From: Pseudisothecium myosuroides
Taxonomy: Eukaryota; Streptophyta; Bryopsida; Hypnales; Lembophyllaceae
Direction: 5' to 3'
Assembly (NCBI GenBank): GCA_951799445.1
Contig: OX637287.1
Coordinates: 18,538,224-18,602,223 of the forward strand
Length of the DNA stretch: 64,000 nucleotides
Part shown: piece after piece, positions 1 through 12,096 of the stretch
Numbering within the stretch: the stretch's first letter is position 1
Layout of the letters: each line of letters opens with the position of its first letter
Position numbers and translations under genes: made by a program
The notes under the pieces: model-generated
What the model saw: the letters and a program-made list of their open reading frames with translations, nothing else
Told to the model about the DNA's origin: nothing
Database searches by the model: none

Positions 1-330
1 ATCTCGCAACCCTAACCCCAGCCCAAATCCTCCCCACTTCGCAGAGATTTTCACACACAATTGAACACATAACCTCGAGTACGTCTTTCACATTCCTCTT
101 GCCCCGATCGCACAGTCAAACCCTGTCTCTATCTATCACAAAGATCTATAACTTACCACACACACACACCGCGTGTCTCTCCTCCGACAAACGGGATCCA
201 TGAAATTTTCAAAATCCAAAATCCAAAAAAAATGAAAAAACTAAAATGCTATAATAAAAACTTAACAGATCACACAGGTACAATATACCGAAATACCAAT
301 AATCAAACTCAAGAGTTGGTTGGAGGTAAG

Positions 331-900
331 TCACATGGACATCCATAGCATAACATAGCAAGTGCTACCCTTTGCTACCCTGAACCACAATGTCATCATA
401 AGATGAAGGTCACGAGAACAACACCCACCAGGCCACGAGAGAATAAGATGAGAGTCAAACCAAGCCTGTTGTTGAATCCAAACAGATGGATACAGAGGTT
501 TCGTTAGGCTTATCAAGCTTATCAAGCTTACTAAAAGCTTACTGTCATGTTTGCAATCAGAAATACAGACAGAAACAGGAGAGTGAAGGTGAAGGCGAAG
601 GCGCAAGGGACAGAAGAGTGGGTTCGAGAAAATGGCGTTGCCGGAGCGGGTGGGCTCGCCCATCATCAATTTAGTGCAGTCTCTGACATCCACCTTTTCG
701 TCTGATTCCCTGCTTGCAGGGCCGGATTCACTGGCACCGGTACAGTGCAGTATCCTGATATAATCCATCCTTGGGGGTAGATTTTGGAGAGGGGTTGGTG
801 GATTTTGGGGTTCAGGGCCTGACAGAAGTGACGTGGTTGGGACCTGATTTGCCGTCCCGTTAGCATTGATGGGTTTCCCAACCAACTTCTGATCCTGCGG
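331..900 (-). other. possible terminal exon or gene fragment, unidentified
   Basis: An open frame of about 184 codons runs on the minus strand through a stretch clearly richer in GC than the surrounding AT-rich DNA. A plausible splice acceptor (GCAG before GATCAG) lies near 890. The predicted peptide is Pro/Ser-rich at its start and I recognise no family. It could be the last exon of a gene lying further right, a decayed gene, or chance. The first 330 bases hold only C- and A-rich low-complexity sequence including a short CA run, with no gene I can support. Confidence 0.2.
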
Positions 901-1028
901 AGCTCTGTAATTAAGAGCATCTCCAGTGGCCCGTCACAAATTCATACACCGGTAGGGAAAATCAGTCGTGTCCATGATTTGGAGAGTGGAGTACTTGAGT
1001 GTTCCATTTGTGCAACTCGCTATTTTAA

Positions 1029-1259
1029 CCCTTTACTTCCTAAGAATTCATGATTTTAAGTTGCCAACTTTAATTGATCATATAGTAAAAAGTATAATAT
1101 AAATGGAAAATTTTATTATATCATTAGTTTAAATGAAGAACTTTGCATGTATTGGTTTTAAATAATTAATTATTAAAATATTTAAAAATCTCCTTTTAAA
1201 CTCTTCAAAATTGCCAAAAAAATGTGAGGCGCAATTTGGGCTTCTTAGGAAGTAAAGGG
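1029..1259. mobile_element. TTAA-flanked MITE, piggyBac-like, about 231 bp
   Basis: An 18-bp terminal repeat, CCCTTTACTTCCTAAGAA, is perfectly inverted at the right end, and TTAA lies immediately outside both ends (1025-1028 and 1260-1263). TTAA target sites with CCC termini are the signature of piggyBac transposons. The interior is AT-rich and non-coding, so this is a non-autonomous copy. Confidence 0.8.
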
Positions 1260-1289
1260 TTAAATTTTAACCAATTGCAAGTCTTCAAT

Positions 1290-1548
1290 CAACGGTGCTA
1301 GTATGTGAACCCAAGAATGCGAGCTCGTGAGCATTGAGTCTATAATATAGGTACTTATAATATAGATATCACACACCATAGAAGGTGTATGTATTATAAA
1401 CACCTATAATATGGATATTTGTAACATATATACCCTATAATCATAGACGGATTTTATAATATATACACATATAACATATGTGTGTAGTATTCTAGGTTCA
1501 TAGGCTCACACTTCTATGCTCACATAATAGCAACCTTTGTCTTCAATT
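1290..1548 (+). mobile_element. Mutator-type MITE, copy 1, 9-bp target duplication
   Basis: The ends are imperfect inverted repeats (CAACGGTGCTAGTATGTGA against AAAGGTTGCTATTATGTGA). The 9-bp word GTCTTCAAT flanks both sides (1281-1289 and 1549-1557), as expected for Mutator-like elements. The interior is built of short CTATAATATAGG-like palindromes. Two more full copies lie at 29582-29843 and 59909-60158, and a relic near 10497. Confidence 0.8.
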
Positions 1549-1912
1549 TCACAAATGCTAAAAAAAATTATCATTTTATATAAGATATCACATCAAAAAA
1601 ATGATAAACTCTCATAGTGAATTTCAGCACTTTTTGTATTTGCTCTTGAAACTAGATTACAGCATTCAAATGACTTGCTTTTTGCTTCTCAGCACCCCTA
1701 AACAAAATGAAGTTCAGTACACTAATAGAATGGGATCTTGGAGCACCAAGCTACATTGTTTATAGCTAATAGTTTGATGCCCAAAGTCCATTGTATAGAC
1801 ACTAGCTACACTTCTATAGGCCTTGGATATCAAGCTTTAACTCTATAATTTTGTATTTTCATGACTTTAATCATTGCTACTAATACCAAGTCTACTTTCA
1901 ACTCTACTTTAA

Positions 1913-2857
1913 CCCCTAAAGTTCTATTACTATATTTTCACCGAAAACACTTGAACACTGTCATTTTTAGTACAAGTACCAAATTTTTGAAAAAAAAACT
2001 CTTTTTGACACATGTTACTATAGGATCTTGTAGTATGCTGACTTGAGAACATGTGGTAAAAATTTCAGAAATTTCCACTACATGGATTGCAAGATATTAG
2101 CATACAAATTCACTAAAATCATTTTTTGGGCCTTACAAAAAATAAGACAGCTACACTTCAGAAGCTCACTTTTCTATGAAAAAATGTCCAAAATGGTGGT
2201 GCTTCTTGGGATCCTTTTTCCTAGACCAGTTGGCTACTACATGCTTGAAAATTTTCAAATCATTTGGAATTGTACAATATATAAGGAAAAAAGCAGTAAG
2301 TAGAAAGAAGTAGAGAATGATTCAAAATATGAAATTCTTAAGAATTTAGTTATGGAATTGAAAAATGCCAATCCAATAGTTGTAATGTTGTAATAAACAA
2401 CCTACATCCTAATACATCCTATGATTTTATTTTTTTCAAAAAATATTGAAAATTGAGCGATATAAACGACATCAAAGTTTATTTTAGAGTAGAGAATCCG
2501 TAATTGTCCACAAACAAAAGCTCCTTATAACTTTCATCTCATTGATCAAAATGGAATGATTCAAAATTTTCTATGAATATATAAATCTAGAAAATCAAAT
2601 TTGAATTTTTGTTTCTAAAGAAAACGATGTTCTTTAATCTGCCCGGATTGCCCATTTACAAAAAAAATACTCCATAACATATTAGGCCATAACTTTTTAC
2701 TCATGTTTTCAAATGTTATGAAATTTAATGCATTTGAAAGACATTTGTCATCCACACCTTCTAATAAAATTTCAGCCTAAAATATGCAAATCCTCATTCA
2801 CACCAGCCTACCCAAAATTGCTATGTTGCCAAAAAACGCATACTGGTCCTTTAGGGG
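1913..2857. mobile_element. TTAA/CCCC element, long subfamily, 945 bp
   Basis: The left end is TTAA then CCCCTAAAG; the right end is CTTTAGGGG followed by TAAA, a one-base change from TTAA. The left 130 bp closely match the element starting at 52828. The right end (GGCAACATAGC... motif) matches the ends of the 38580-45310 element. No transposase frame is visible. Confidence 0.6.
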
Positions 2858-3248
2858 TAAAAATATGAAAAATTATATTCTATTCTCCAAAATCAAGTAT
2901 TCTATTGCAGTGTGAATTTCAAAGTCTATAATCACATTTGTAAACACAAAATCAATAGGGAATCTTGATTATTTTATAATATTATATATGATTAAAATAT
3001 TCACCAATGGTAGATTTTTGAAACATATTTTGAATTTTATATGAATTACTTTTTACTTTTTCTTCAAAACTTTCAAGTAATTTAAAATCACCCAAAATTA
3101 TGACCGAGTTTTACGACGTGTTGATTATATATCATTTCATCTTTTGATCATTTTTAAAAATTATTTGTAGTGGCAAAATGGAACCTTGCTTGCATAGAAA
3201 TTTAAGTTAACTAAATCATGGTCATGGGCTCCATACTTACAAGGTTGA

Positions 3249-3395
3249 CCCTTGAAAGACAATGACGACCGAAAATGTCCGATGTTTGACTTTACTATTC
3301 AATGTAGAAACAAAGAATTCGCCCATTGGTTCAATAATTGGAGCGTTTTGGTGACTACCGGTACTTTGATCATGGGGGGCTGCGTCTTTTAAGGA
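3249..3395 (-). mobile_element. short TTAA MITE, about 147 bp
   Basis: Inverted copy of a short repeat also found at 3978-4107, 33604-33732 and 35813-35933. The shared core reads CATGACCAAGGTAGTCACC, then ATTATTGAAC, then a TTTCTATAGT-like stretch. The right end is bounded by TTAA; the left by TTGA. Confidence 0.55.
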
Positions 3396-3489
3396 TTAAT
3401 GTTTTATTATTGTACTGTGCACATTTGAGGTTATATTTTATTGAAATGGGGTATATGGGCATGGAGCCTCCTTCTTTGGTTTTGGACAG

Positions 3490-3818
3490 CATTAGAAAAA
3501 AATCAGCCCTCCGGAGGGCTGCTCCGGAGTGACATGCCAAGCTATTAAAAAGCTTGGCTTGTCACTCTAGTACTGTCCTGCGGTGAGCAGTCAACTTGGC
3601 TGACTGCTCGCCGAAATCGCAATTTTTTTTTATTTTTTTTTTTAATAATTTTTTTAAGATTAAAATTAAAAAAAATAAAATAAAATTACTAGTAATTTTC
3701 GGTTCTTGCGCCAGTTCTGTTGCAGTTTCTGCCGGGCGGAAATAGGGGAAAAACTATTTTTTTGGCAAAAAAAAAGTAAATTTCAGGGTCCTCTAGAGGG
3801 CTGATTTTTTCTCTAATG
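3490..3818. mobile_element. small TIR element with internal hairpins, about 329 bp
   Basis: The ends are inverted repeats of about 22 bp (CATTAGAAAAAAATCAGCCC left, matched with two changes at right). Inside lie two clear palindromes: AGTGACATGCCAAGCT pairs with its complement near 3535-3575, and GAGCAGTCA...TGACTGCTC near 3585-3612. GC-rich ends surround an A/T homopolymer interior. The target duplication is unclear. Confidence 0.5.
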
Positions 3819-3977
3819 GCTTGGATGACAGTTTGCTTTGATTGGCAGCGTTAATTTTTTGCAACATCAAGAGTGAATGTTTGGTGATTGAATGGAATGA
3901 GCAGGTTTAGCTATCGTGATGCCATTGTGTAATAGCCGTAAGTGGTTAGGTAGTCTTTATGTAAAGTGACCATTTAA

Positions 3978-4107
3978 TCCTGTAAGGACGCAGCCCCCCA
4001 TGACCAAAATTCTGCGATTATTGAACCAATATGTGCTGATTTCCTTTTTCTGCAATTAATAGTGAAGTATCCATCGGAACACTTTGGTCCGCAGCGTCCT
4101 TACAGGG
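3978..4107 (+). mobile_element. short TTAA MITE, 130 bp
   Basis: TTAA lies outside both ends. The terminal repeat (C/T)CCTGTAAGGACGC is inverted at the right end with a single base difference. It carries the same CATGACC...ATTATTGAACCAAT core as the other short TTAA copies in the window. Confidence 0.65.
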
Positions 4108-4111
4108 TTAA

Positions 4112-7100
4112 GAGCTGATTGCCTCTTCAAGGAAGCTCAACTCCTTCAAACAATTTTTGTAGGAAGAAAAACAGAATTGGCATCTAACCCAAGTCATTTC
4201 ATATTTTTTGGACCTTTGTGGAATTAGTAACGAATTTTTGAAGTTGAGACACATTGGTCACTAAAAGCGACTAGCCCCTCCTAAAGTGTACACCATTGTA
4301 CATTGAAGAAGCAAAATGTACCTCTATGTTATGATTGCTTTTTGAGCATAGTTGCTTTTAGAGCAGACTACCTTAGGAGAGGTTCAAATGTTTACACTGA
4401 TGTACATCCAAAGTAATCTTGACACTGTATTAATTTGACCTAATAGTAAGGGTGAAAATTAGTATCACCTACAAAAATTGTCACCTACAAAATTGTATTT
4501 TTGTGGTAAAGGAGATACAAAATATTATTTTGCAACCCACGCTAATATAAAAAGATTGTAACTTTGGTAAATTAGTGTTACGTACAAAAGCTAGACAATT
4601 CATCAATTGGGAAACTTCACCTTTAATAGTATAAAATGAACTTAGATTGAAAAAGGGGATGTGATTTTCTTTCAAATAATTTCTGATATAGGCAAATTCA
4701 TTCATTTATTATTTTCATTCCTTTTATCCCCGGCTCTATTTTTCTCATATCATCTTATGCTTTCCCTCCTCTCCCTTCTCTTAGCTCTTCTCACCTCCTA
4801 GTAGAATTTCAACTTCAAAAGTTGAAAATATATCAATGCGTTCATACACTAGGACAATTAATTAAAAAAACAATCCTTTAATAGTAAATTTCATTTTTAA
4901 TATAAAAAAATACTATAAAATTCAAAAAAATAAATTTACAGCTACTAAAGTGCAATTACTTTGACATACATAATTTTCTTACAAAACCATTGTATTGGAG
5001 TGGTTTACCCCACATCTCAAATAGTAAAATTGCATTTTAATAATAAAAAATGCATTCCAACAATAGAAATTGCATTCATAGTTGTAAAACCAACATCCTT
5101 ATAAAACAATATTATTTTTTAGCAATAAAGGGCATTAAAGAATGACAAAAAATGACAAAATTGGTTTTGTTGGGATGACTTAGGCACCCTAAACACTTGG
5201 TGAGACAACCTCAAAAGATTTTCTTGGTGCAAATTGTGTTTGACCATGAAACAGTATCCATTTATGACATGTGGGACAATCCATTTCATTTTCTCATCCT
5301 TTTTGTATCCTTGATTACTCTTTGAATACATAAAGGTGAGAAAATGTATAAAGTGAAGTGAACTTGGACCAACCCTTTTCTTCTTCTTTTTCTATCACAG
5401 TGCATTAAATGTTTTGCCTAGAATCCTAAAATTACTAGTATAAAGACCTCTAAAATCCCAATTTAATCTTTAGGTCTTACAAAGTAGTTTCTAAGAGATT
5501 AGTTTGCATCTAAGTTTTTGGTATACCTTGAGATGGTCACCTCTATTTACATTTGCTATAGACCCGCATCAAACAAGTATTTAAAAAAGGCTACATATAA
5601 TTAGCATATTTATAGCATATTCAAAGACATTTTAAAGATATTCTATGAATATTTTCAAAATTAGTTTATGGATTTTGAATTTTTATATAATTATTACCTC
5701 CAAAGAAAAAACAAGAACATACCTTCTAATTCACGTATTTCCTTATTTTCACCTAGTGATCACTCTGAATTTTATGTGTGTGACTCTCTCTCTATATATT
5801 ATAAATGCACATTTTATCATAAATATTATTAAAATAGATGTTTTATGCCTACAATTGTGCATGAAATTTTTATGTAATATATTGAATAGATCATAACTTT
5901 ATAGATCTAAAAGCTAGTGTGAAGGAAGGAAACTCATTAGAAAATTAGTGCACTCCATTCTTGAAATTGATAGTTTAAGTACACTTAGATCCTTTGTAAC
6001 ACCTTACAAATTAAAGAATAGAATTTTCTACTTTGAAATTCTTATTGAGATATTTCAATTAATGTAACCATTAGGTCCTTATACATGAACCTCCATTTGT
6101 CATTTGTTTAACTTTGGACCTTCGCATGCAAGCACATACTTGGCAGCATAAACAAAAAAAAAACATAAACATTGGGAAGCACAAATGGGTTAATCTTTAA
6201 AGGATGTTGAAAACATTTGCCCACGTGGTGTATAATGTGCATTTTAAGATACATAGATGTATTTGAAAATGCAAAAAAGTTCCAATTGACTTGAATTTTT
6301 TGTGAACTCAAAAGTATCTATGGTAATGTTCTCTAAAATTTGTAATAGTTTTGGACTTTGTTGTGCAATTTTCATAAAATGTTGTACTCATGAAACATGC
6401 AAAAATGGTTCAATTCTACATATATTGTCACTTTTTCAAGGCATAGATATGTTAGTTGTAAGAGCAGTCATATATATATTTTTGCAATAAATATTGCATG
6501 AAAATGTAGTAAATTGATTATATGGCATTGAATATGAAACACTATACACTTTGTTCATACAAGGAGAATGGAATGAGCATATAAGTGTGTGTTGATTATA
6601 TGTAGGAATAGTGACCTCGTAGGACTTGGAAGAGATAGTGACCTTCATTCCTCAAGTGTGGCATCTATTCTCATTGATTTGCAATTCAATTCTTTGGCGA
6701 ATAACATTTATTCTTTGTAGGACATGAAAACAACGTATAAATATGGGAATGGAAGTGGTTAGCAAGTAATATAAGGTACAATGATTACAAGCTATAACCT
6801 ATTATCATCCTTTGAAAGTACTACAACCCTAACCTATGTATGCAGCCATGTCTTGGTATTTGAATGTACCTCTAACTAATCTCACATATTTCAATGATTT
6901 ATATTATATTTGACCTAAAATAAAAATACACGTCAATATAGTGAGTACAGAAGACATCAAACATAATCGATTTTGTCCCCTAAAATTGGACAATTTGATG
7001 GTGCAAGTATTTTTAGATCATGCCCATGTCCAATACAATCAATTTTCTTGTCAAATATAGGTTTCCGCACATTTTGAGATTTATTTGGTTTTCCATTTGC

Positions 7101-7888
7101 TTTAAAAATTAATGCCTCTTTTATTGCCCTCCTCTTATTACATCAAACTATTATTTCAATAACTTTGTGCACGAAAAACTAGTGCTACCATTAATAGTGT
7201 AAGTCTATTGATATTCTCATAATACCAAAGTGAAATGGAGTCAAAGAACAGTAAAATAGGATGGAAGATCCCATTAGATGTTTTTCAGGGGCATTAGAGG
7301 GTTGTTTCAGCCTTGTTCCCTTGCTGTAATGAACAGTGCCGTAGTCAAAATATTAAATAATAAAAAATTAATAAAATTAATAAAATAAAAATAAAACATT
7401 TAAAAATATATTTTTTATTATCTAACGTGGCAATCACTGTGCTACGTCAGCTTGCTGCTGCAACAAAGTTCCCACAGCCCAAGAACTCCAGGGAACTCGC
7501 GGCCTTGTTGAGTAGGTGAATCTCATCTAATGTGACAATACATGACTATGAAAACAAAGCCAAGATGAAATTTCAAGGAAGAGGATTTGGAGCTCCTATG
7601 TCACATGTATTCATCCCAAGAGTAATTGGTCCACAAGAGAGAAATTTCATTGCAGATATCCAAAAGTATAGTACCCACGAACAAGTTCACATTCACAACA
7701 ATCAATCTACAGAAATAAAGTTTATACCTTAAATTTTAAATTGCCACCACATGCTCAAAAATGATCCAAATCACAAACCACAAAGTGCATTGAAAAGATA
7801 ATAAAGTCTACTTTATTTATATCTTAAGAATTTACAAAAAAAATTGTAAAATTTTATATAAATATAGCATTTTTTGACATACTATCTT
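4112..7888. other. AT-rich intergenic DNA, no gene seen
   Basis: Open frames here are short, AT-driven and show no recognisable domain. A segment at about 7284-7510 has GC-rich ends around an A/T-only core and resembles a decayed small transposon, but I found no convincing terminal repeat or target duplication. Confidence 0.5.
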
Positions 7889-8465
7889 CTATCTAGTACT
7901 ACTACCATTAGCTTTGATTACGGCCTTCGTATGGTGAGGCATGCTCACAAGGAGAACTTCAATCATCTCTAGAGACACTTCTTCCCATGTACTTTGAATG
8001 TGTTGACTAATTCTTCTTTGTTTTACGGTCACACCTTGTTTTGGACGGTGTCTTTCATAGTCTTCCACAAGTTTTCAATGAAGTTTAAGTCAAGAGAATT
8101 TGTAGGCCATGAAAGCTTTCTTATGCCATGTGCTTGCCTCCAATCACTGCTATGGTGCACTAGGGCGCCATTTTCCATGAGTATAAGTGTCTTAGGGTGA
8201 TTATGGAGAAAATAAAAGCCATTAATCGACTTTCGTAGATTACATCTACAAAGTTCTACCTCTTTGTCTATCATGTGGCATTATAATAAGAGAAAACTTA
8301 TTGAAACTGATGAACGCACCTCTTATCATCACTATTGAATGAACAAATTTTAAAAATGATGCTAAACAATTCAAAGAAAAACATTCATAAGACTTTTGCC
8401 ATACCTTTACTTGCCTTGATCTTTTTCTAATTTCAAATGAAGATTTATCTATCCATATTACATTC
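7889..8465 (-). pseudogene. Tc1/mariner-family transposase remnant
   Basis: Pieces of a Tc1-type transposase can be followed on the minus strand. Near 8400-8465 is a WIDKSSFEIRKRSRQVKVW segment resembling the first catalytic Asp block. At 8035-8274 is a segment holding LILMENGALVH and the diagnostic WPTNSLDLNFIENLW block. The C-terminal piece, with SLEMIEVLL and KAVIKANGSSTR, ends at a stop at 7889-7891. The second catalytic Asp appears to be Asn (MEN where MED is usual), the Glu of IENLW is kept, and frames are broken between the pieces. It is therefore a dead copy. I found no terminal repeats belonging to it. Confidence 0.75.
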
Positions 8466-8927
8466 TTTTAATCAGATGCCGTCCAATGCTAGTGTTCATA
8501 GTTCTAAAGCACACCTTACACCACCACTAAAGTCACTTGTTCACAATGAAGAACACCTACAATCTCACACAATCTATTTTTGTCTCTAGAAGTACATTTA
8601 CTCATCAAAACACACACACAATGTATCCAAAAGCTATCACATTGCTTGGCCCAAGCATGTTTTGCATTGAAAGGTTGTTGGAGCTCCATATATAAAGTTC
8701 AAATTGACAAAAATCTAAATTGTGTTAGCACAAAAAGCATTGATGTTGCCTTCATAGTGTAGGAGCTACAAACACAACTTGAAGTGCAATGAATGCAATT
8801 GGATTTTTCTTAGATATGTGACTTCAATTAGCATCCAAATGACATCTAAAATGTAGTTAACTTATTTTACAACATTTAGGTGGCAATTTCATGAAGTTTA
8901 GAGGTCTAAAGTGGGAGATATGCTCAC

Positions 8928-9078
8928 CAGGGCTTTTTTTTCGCACTGTAGATGAACAGTGCAGTCCCTCTGTGCCCTCCGTTGGTTGGTGAATATTTGG
9001 AGGGAGCCAGACACAGTGGCTGAAATCTGTCAGAGGAACTTGGAATCTGGCGAAATTTCGCCAAAAAAAGAAGCCCTG
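8928..9078. mobile_element. hAT-type MITE, 151 bp
   Basis: The ends are CAGGGCTTTTTTTTCGC and its near-complement GCCAAAAAAAGAAGCCCTG. The 8-bp word ATGCTCAC is duplicated exactly on both sides (8920-8927 and 9079-9086). An 8-bp duplication with CAGGG ends is typical of the hAT superfamily. The interior is non-coding. Confidence 0.8.
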
Positions 9079-9086
9079 ATGCTCAC

Positions 9087-11740
9087 TCATAGTTGCACTT
9101 CTTTTTTAGTGACATTTAGAGTTCAAAAATTTGAACGTAAACTTTTTGATGGGTATTGTACAACAACCTCATTTGAGTTCATGTATCCTGGCTTTGTTAT
9201 TGATTCAAGCAATTGTTGTATCCAAAGTGGTTGGAATTTAATCATTCATCTTTAGGAAGCATATTGATGGAGAATGTGATCATCAAATTATGTCCTCTTT
9301 TTATAAAGGGATTGGGATTTGGAATTTAAATCTAGACCTATATGGGTGCATTTGTGAACATATTTAGCATTTGCATGAATCTTTAAGGAAGTATACATGG
9401 CAAATTTCATTGAAATGGCGGTATTCCATGTGTCATTTTCAAATCGCACGGTTTGAACCGTAAAAGTGAAATTTAGGACTATTATAGAATACAGACATCT
9501 AAAATAGTTATAGAGTTTAGAAATCTAGGATTTTTTTATATATTTTAGATTGCGTTGTCTAAAAAATCTAGGATTGGTGTAGATTTTAGAAATCTAGGAG
9601 AAGTATTGAATTCAGGCCGCACAATTTGTTGTTAAAAGTGCCAAAATAACGGAATGGCGCCATTTTAATGAAATTGACTATATGTGGATCGGGAGTGTAA
9701 GTACTGTATCATTGCTAAAGTTATAAGGACTTACATAATTTCAATGTCAAAGCGGGCAAAGTCTACAAATATACATTGTTGCACTCCAAAACATTATACC
9801 ATCCTATTCCAACTAGTGAAATGAAAGTTGTAAGGACTTTTATTTTAATAGCTAAAAAGAAAAAAAATAGTTTTATTTTACAAGACTTTTTTGAACTCAA
9901 TAAGAAGAATTTTCAAATTAAAAACAACAACATTGGACATGTATTGCATACTAGAACATTTTCACCATTAGGATTGATAAGTTTTAATTTCATTCTAAAG
10001 TTATTAGTGATTTAGGTTTTGGGTTTAGTTTTTTCTTTCATCATGTACCACCTTCCACTAAGAAATTTATTTTAAGATGAATATGAGATTAATTTTTTGG
10101 TTAAATATTTTTTCATGTATTTTCAACTCAATTTCCAACATGCAAACTAAAATGCACAAGTAATGGGGCACACATGCTTTTTTCTATTGAAAGATATTGA
10201 AAGACAAAACTTCACTTTTGGGAGGGGTTTTAAAAAAATATTTTTTGAAGTTTAGGCATTTTAATCTTGCAATTAATAAAGGTTTGCACTTTGAAATTTT
10301 TAAAAAATATACTTAGAATAATTCACTTTGTAAGGACCAAAAAGTAGTCCAAATTTCTAAAATTGTGAAGATATATTATTAAATGCAACTTTGAATAATA
10401 ACTTATTGATAACTTTCAAACAATAGTTGTAAAACTATATGATCCATAGATCATATTCATACCGTAAGATCAAGTAGTTAAAAACAAAAAGTGCTAATAT
10501 GTGAGCATAGAATCTATGAGCCCATGAGCTTAGGAGTCTCTATTATAAACACCTTCTATAATTATAGGTGTCTATATTATAGTTATCTAAGATATGGACA
10601 CCTATAATATGTATCTATCATGTACAAATGATTAGAACTAACCAAGAATCTTCCAAAACATTGATGGATGAAAAATCACATTTTTGTGTGCTTGAAATGT
10701 GTTTATATCCATCTATTGTTTGAAATTTGATCATTTGGTCCTCACATAACAGATCTTGTGATTGGATTTATAATAGAATACAAAATGATGAAGATTTTAG
10801 CCCTGATGTGCCAAGGAGTATTTTGAAGCTCATCAAAGAACTTTAGGGCTTAAATACACTAATGACTTATAGCAAGTCCTAAGCTAAAACAAATATGATA
10901 AGGTAGAAGTAACCATTTCAAATAAACCCTCCATGGTGGTTATATAGGGTAATCTATTGTCAATAATAGTTGAATGCACAATTCATTGAAATAGATTCTC
11001 TATTTGTACCTTCTTATCCACTCATCTCTCTCCCTTCCTTGCTTAGGAAGAAGTACCAAAGCTAACTCTAATAGGTTAGGTGAGTCACTCTAATAGGTGA
11101 GTCTACGAAATGAAAAATCCACATTCATATTGAATAAAATATTCATTCTTGAAAAAAGAAATACTTTTTTTTTCCCGCATACTTCCTCATCCTTATGTTT
11201 GCACACATTGAGCTCAATTTCTCAGCAAACTTCCCATACTGTATAGGCTGAAATGCTCAAGTTATCGGAAATAGGTACTTCCTCCTTAACTGGCGTTGGG
11301 GCACTTGGGACTTATGCAAATATCTCAGTTCAAAAGATGCGAGGAACTGAGGACTTGCACAAAATTGTCTGCAGGATTGCTTGCGCCTGATTGCATGGCT
11401 GTATTTTCACCAAGATTCTTCCATCCGCAATAACAATAATTGCGGTATATCACGTGATAGCATTGTGCCTTGACTTCCAACTCCTCCTTTGCTCGAGCAG
11501 AATGTGTACCAGGATTGATATGTGACTTGAAGATACAGTGATGTCAATGGAATTTTAAACGATTCTCTCCAAAGGCCTGCGTCTAGATACATAGAACATT
11601 ATTGGCTCAGCTCAACTTTTCAGAAAAAGCAAGAGCATTGGCAGTCGAGCACAAGCGCGACGAATGCAGAATGTGAGGCAAGTACCTAATCTAGATATGT
11701 TAGGCAGGCAACACGAAACTTATTAGTTTTTTGACAATTG
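9087..11740. other. AT-rich intergenic DNA with a MITE relic
   Basis: No gene could be supported. About 10497-10640 is a diverged fragment of the Mutator-type MITE: it keeps the GTGCTAATATGTGAGC start and several CTATAATATAGG-like palindromes but lacks a clear right end or duplication. From about 11230 GC content rises towards the 3' side of the antenna gene, perhaps as its 3' UTR or flank. Confidence 0.45.
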
Positions 11741-12096
11741 ATTCAGTTAATAAGCCTGCATTTGAACTCTTCGGAATTGATCGAGTCGGAGATGAACAGA
11801 TTCTTTATGTACGCCAACCATAGAAAAAATACATGCTTGGAGATTATCCACTCTCTTAAAGACCTGCGATGCAAGCCGAATAAATTGTACTGCGGATTCT
11901 CCTAGCGAGCTCCACCGGATGTTGATAATCGTAGAAATATGGAGTTCGTGCTTAGAAAACAACCTCAAATCATTACCAGTGCGCATAGAGTCATTGAAAT
12001 AGCATGCACATTTTACTAATGATCGAATTGAACAGTACACAACTACCAGCAATCCAAAACCCAGTCCTACAAGCACCGCCATCCTCCAGTCCAGCT

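Noticed and set aside
918..935. AGAGCATCTCCAGTGG word, common at the ends of plant transposons
   Set aside because: No partner terminal repeat or target duplication was found nearby.
5119..5331. 70-codon minus-strand frame with basic residues
   Set aside because: Isolated, short and AT-driven; no splice context or family match.
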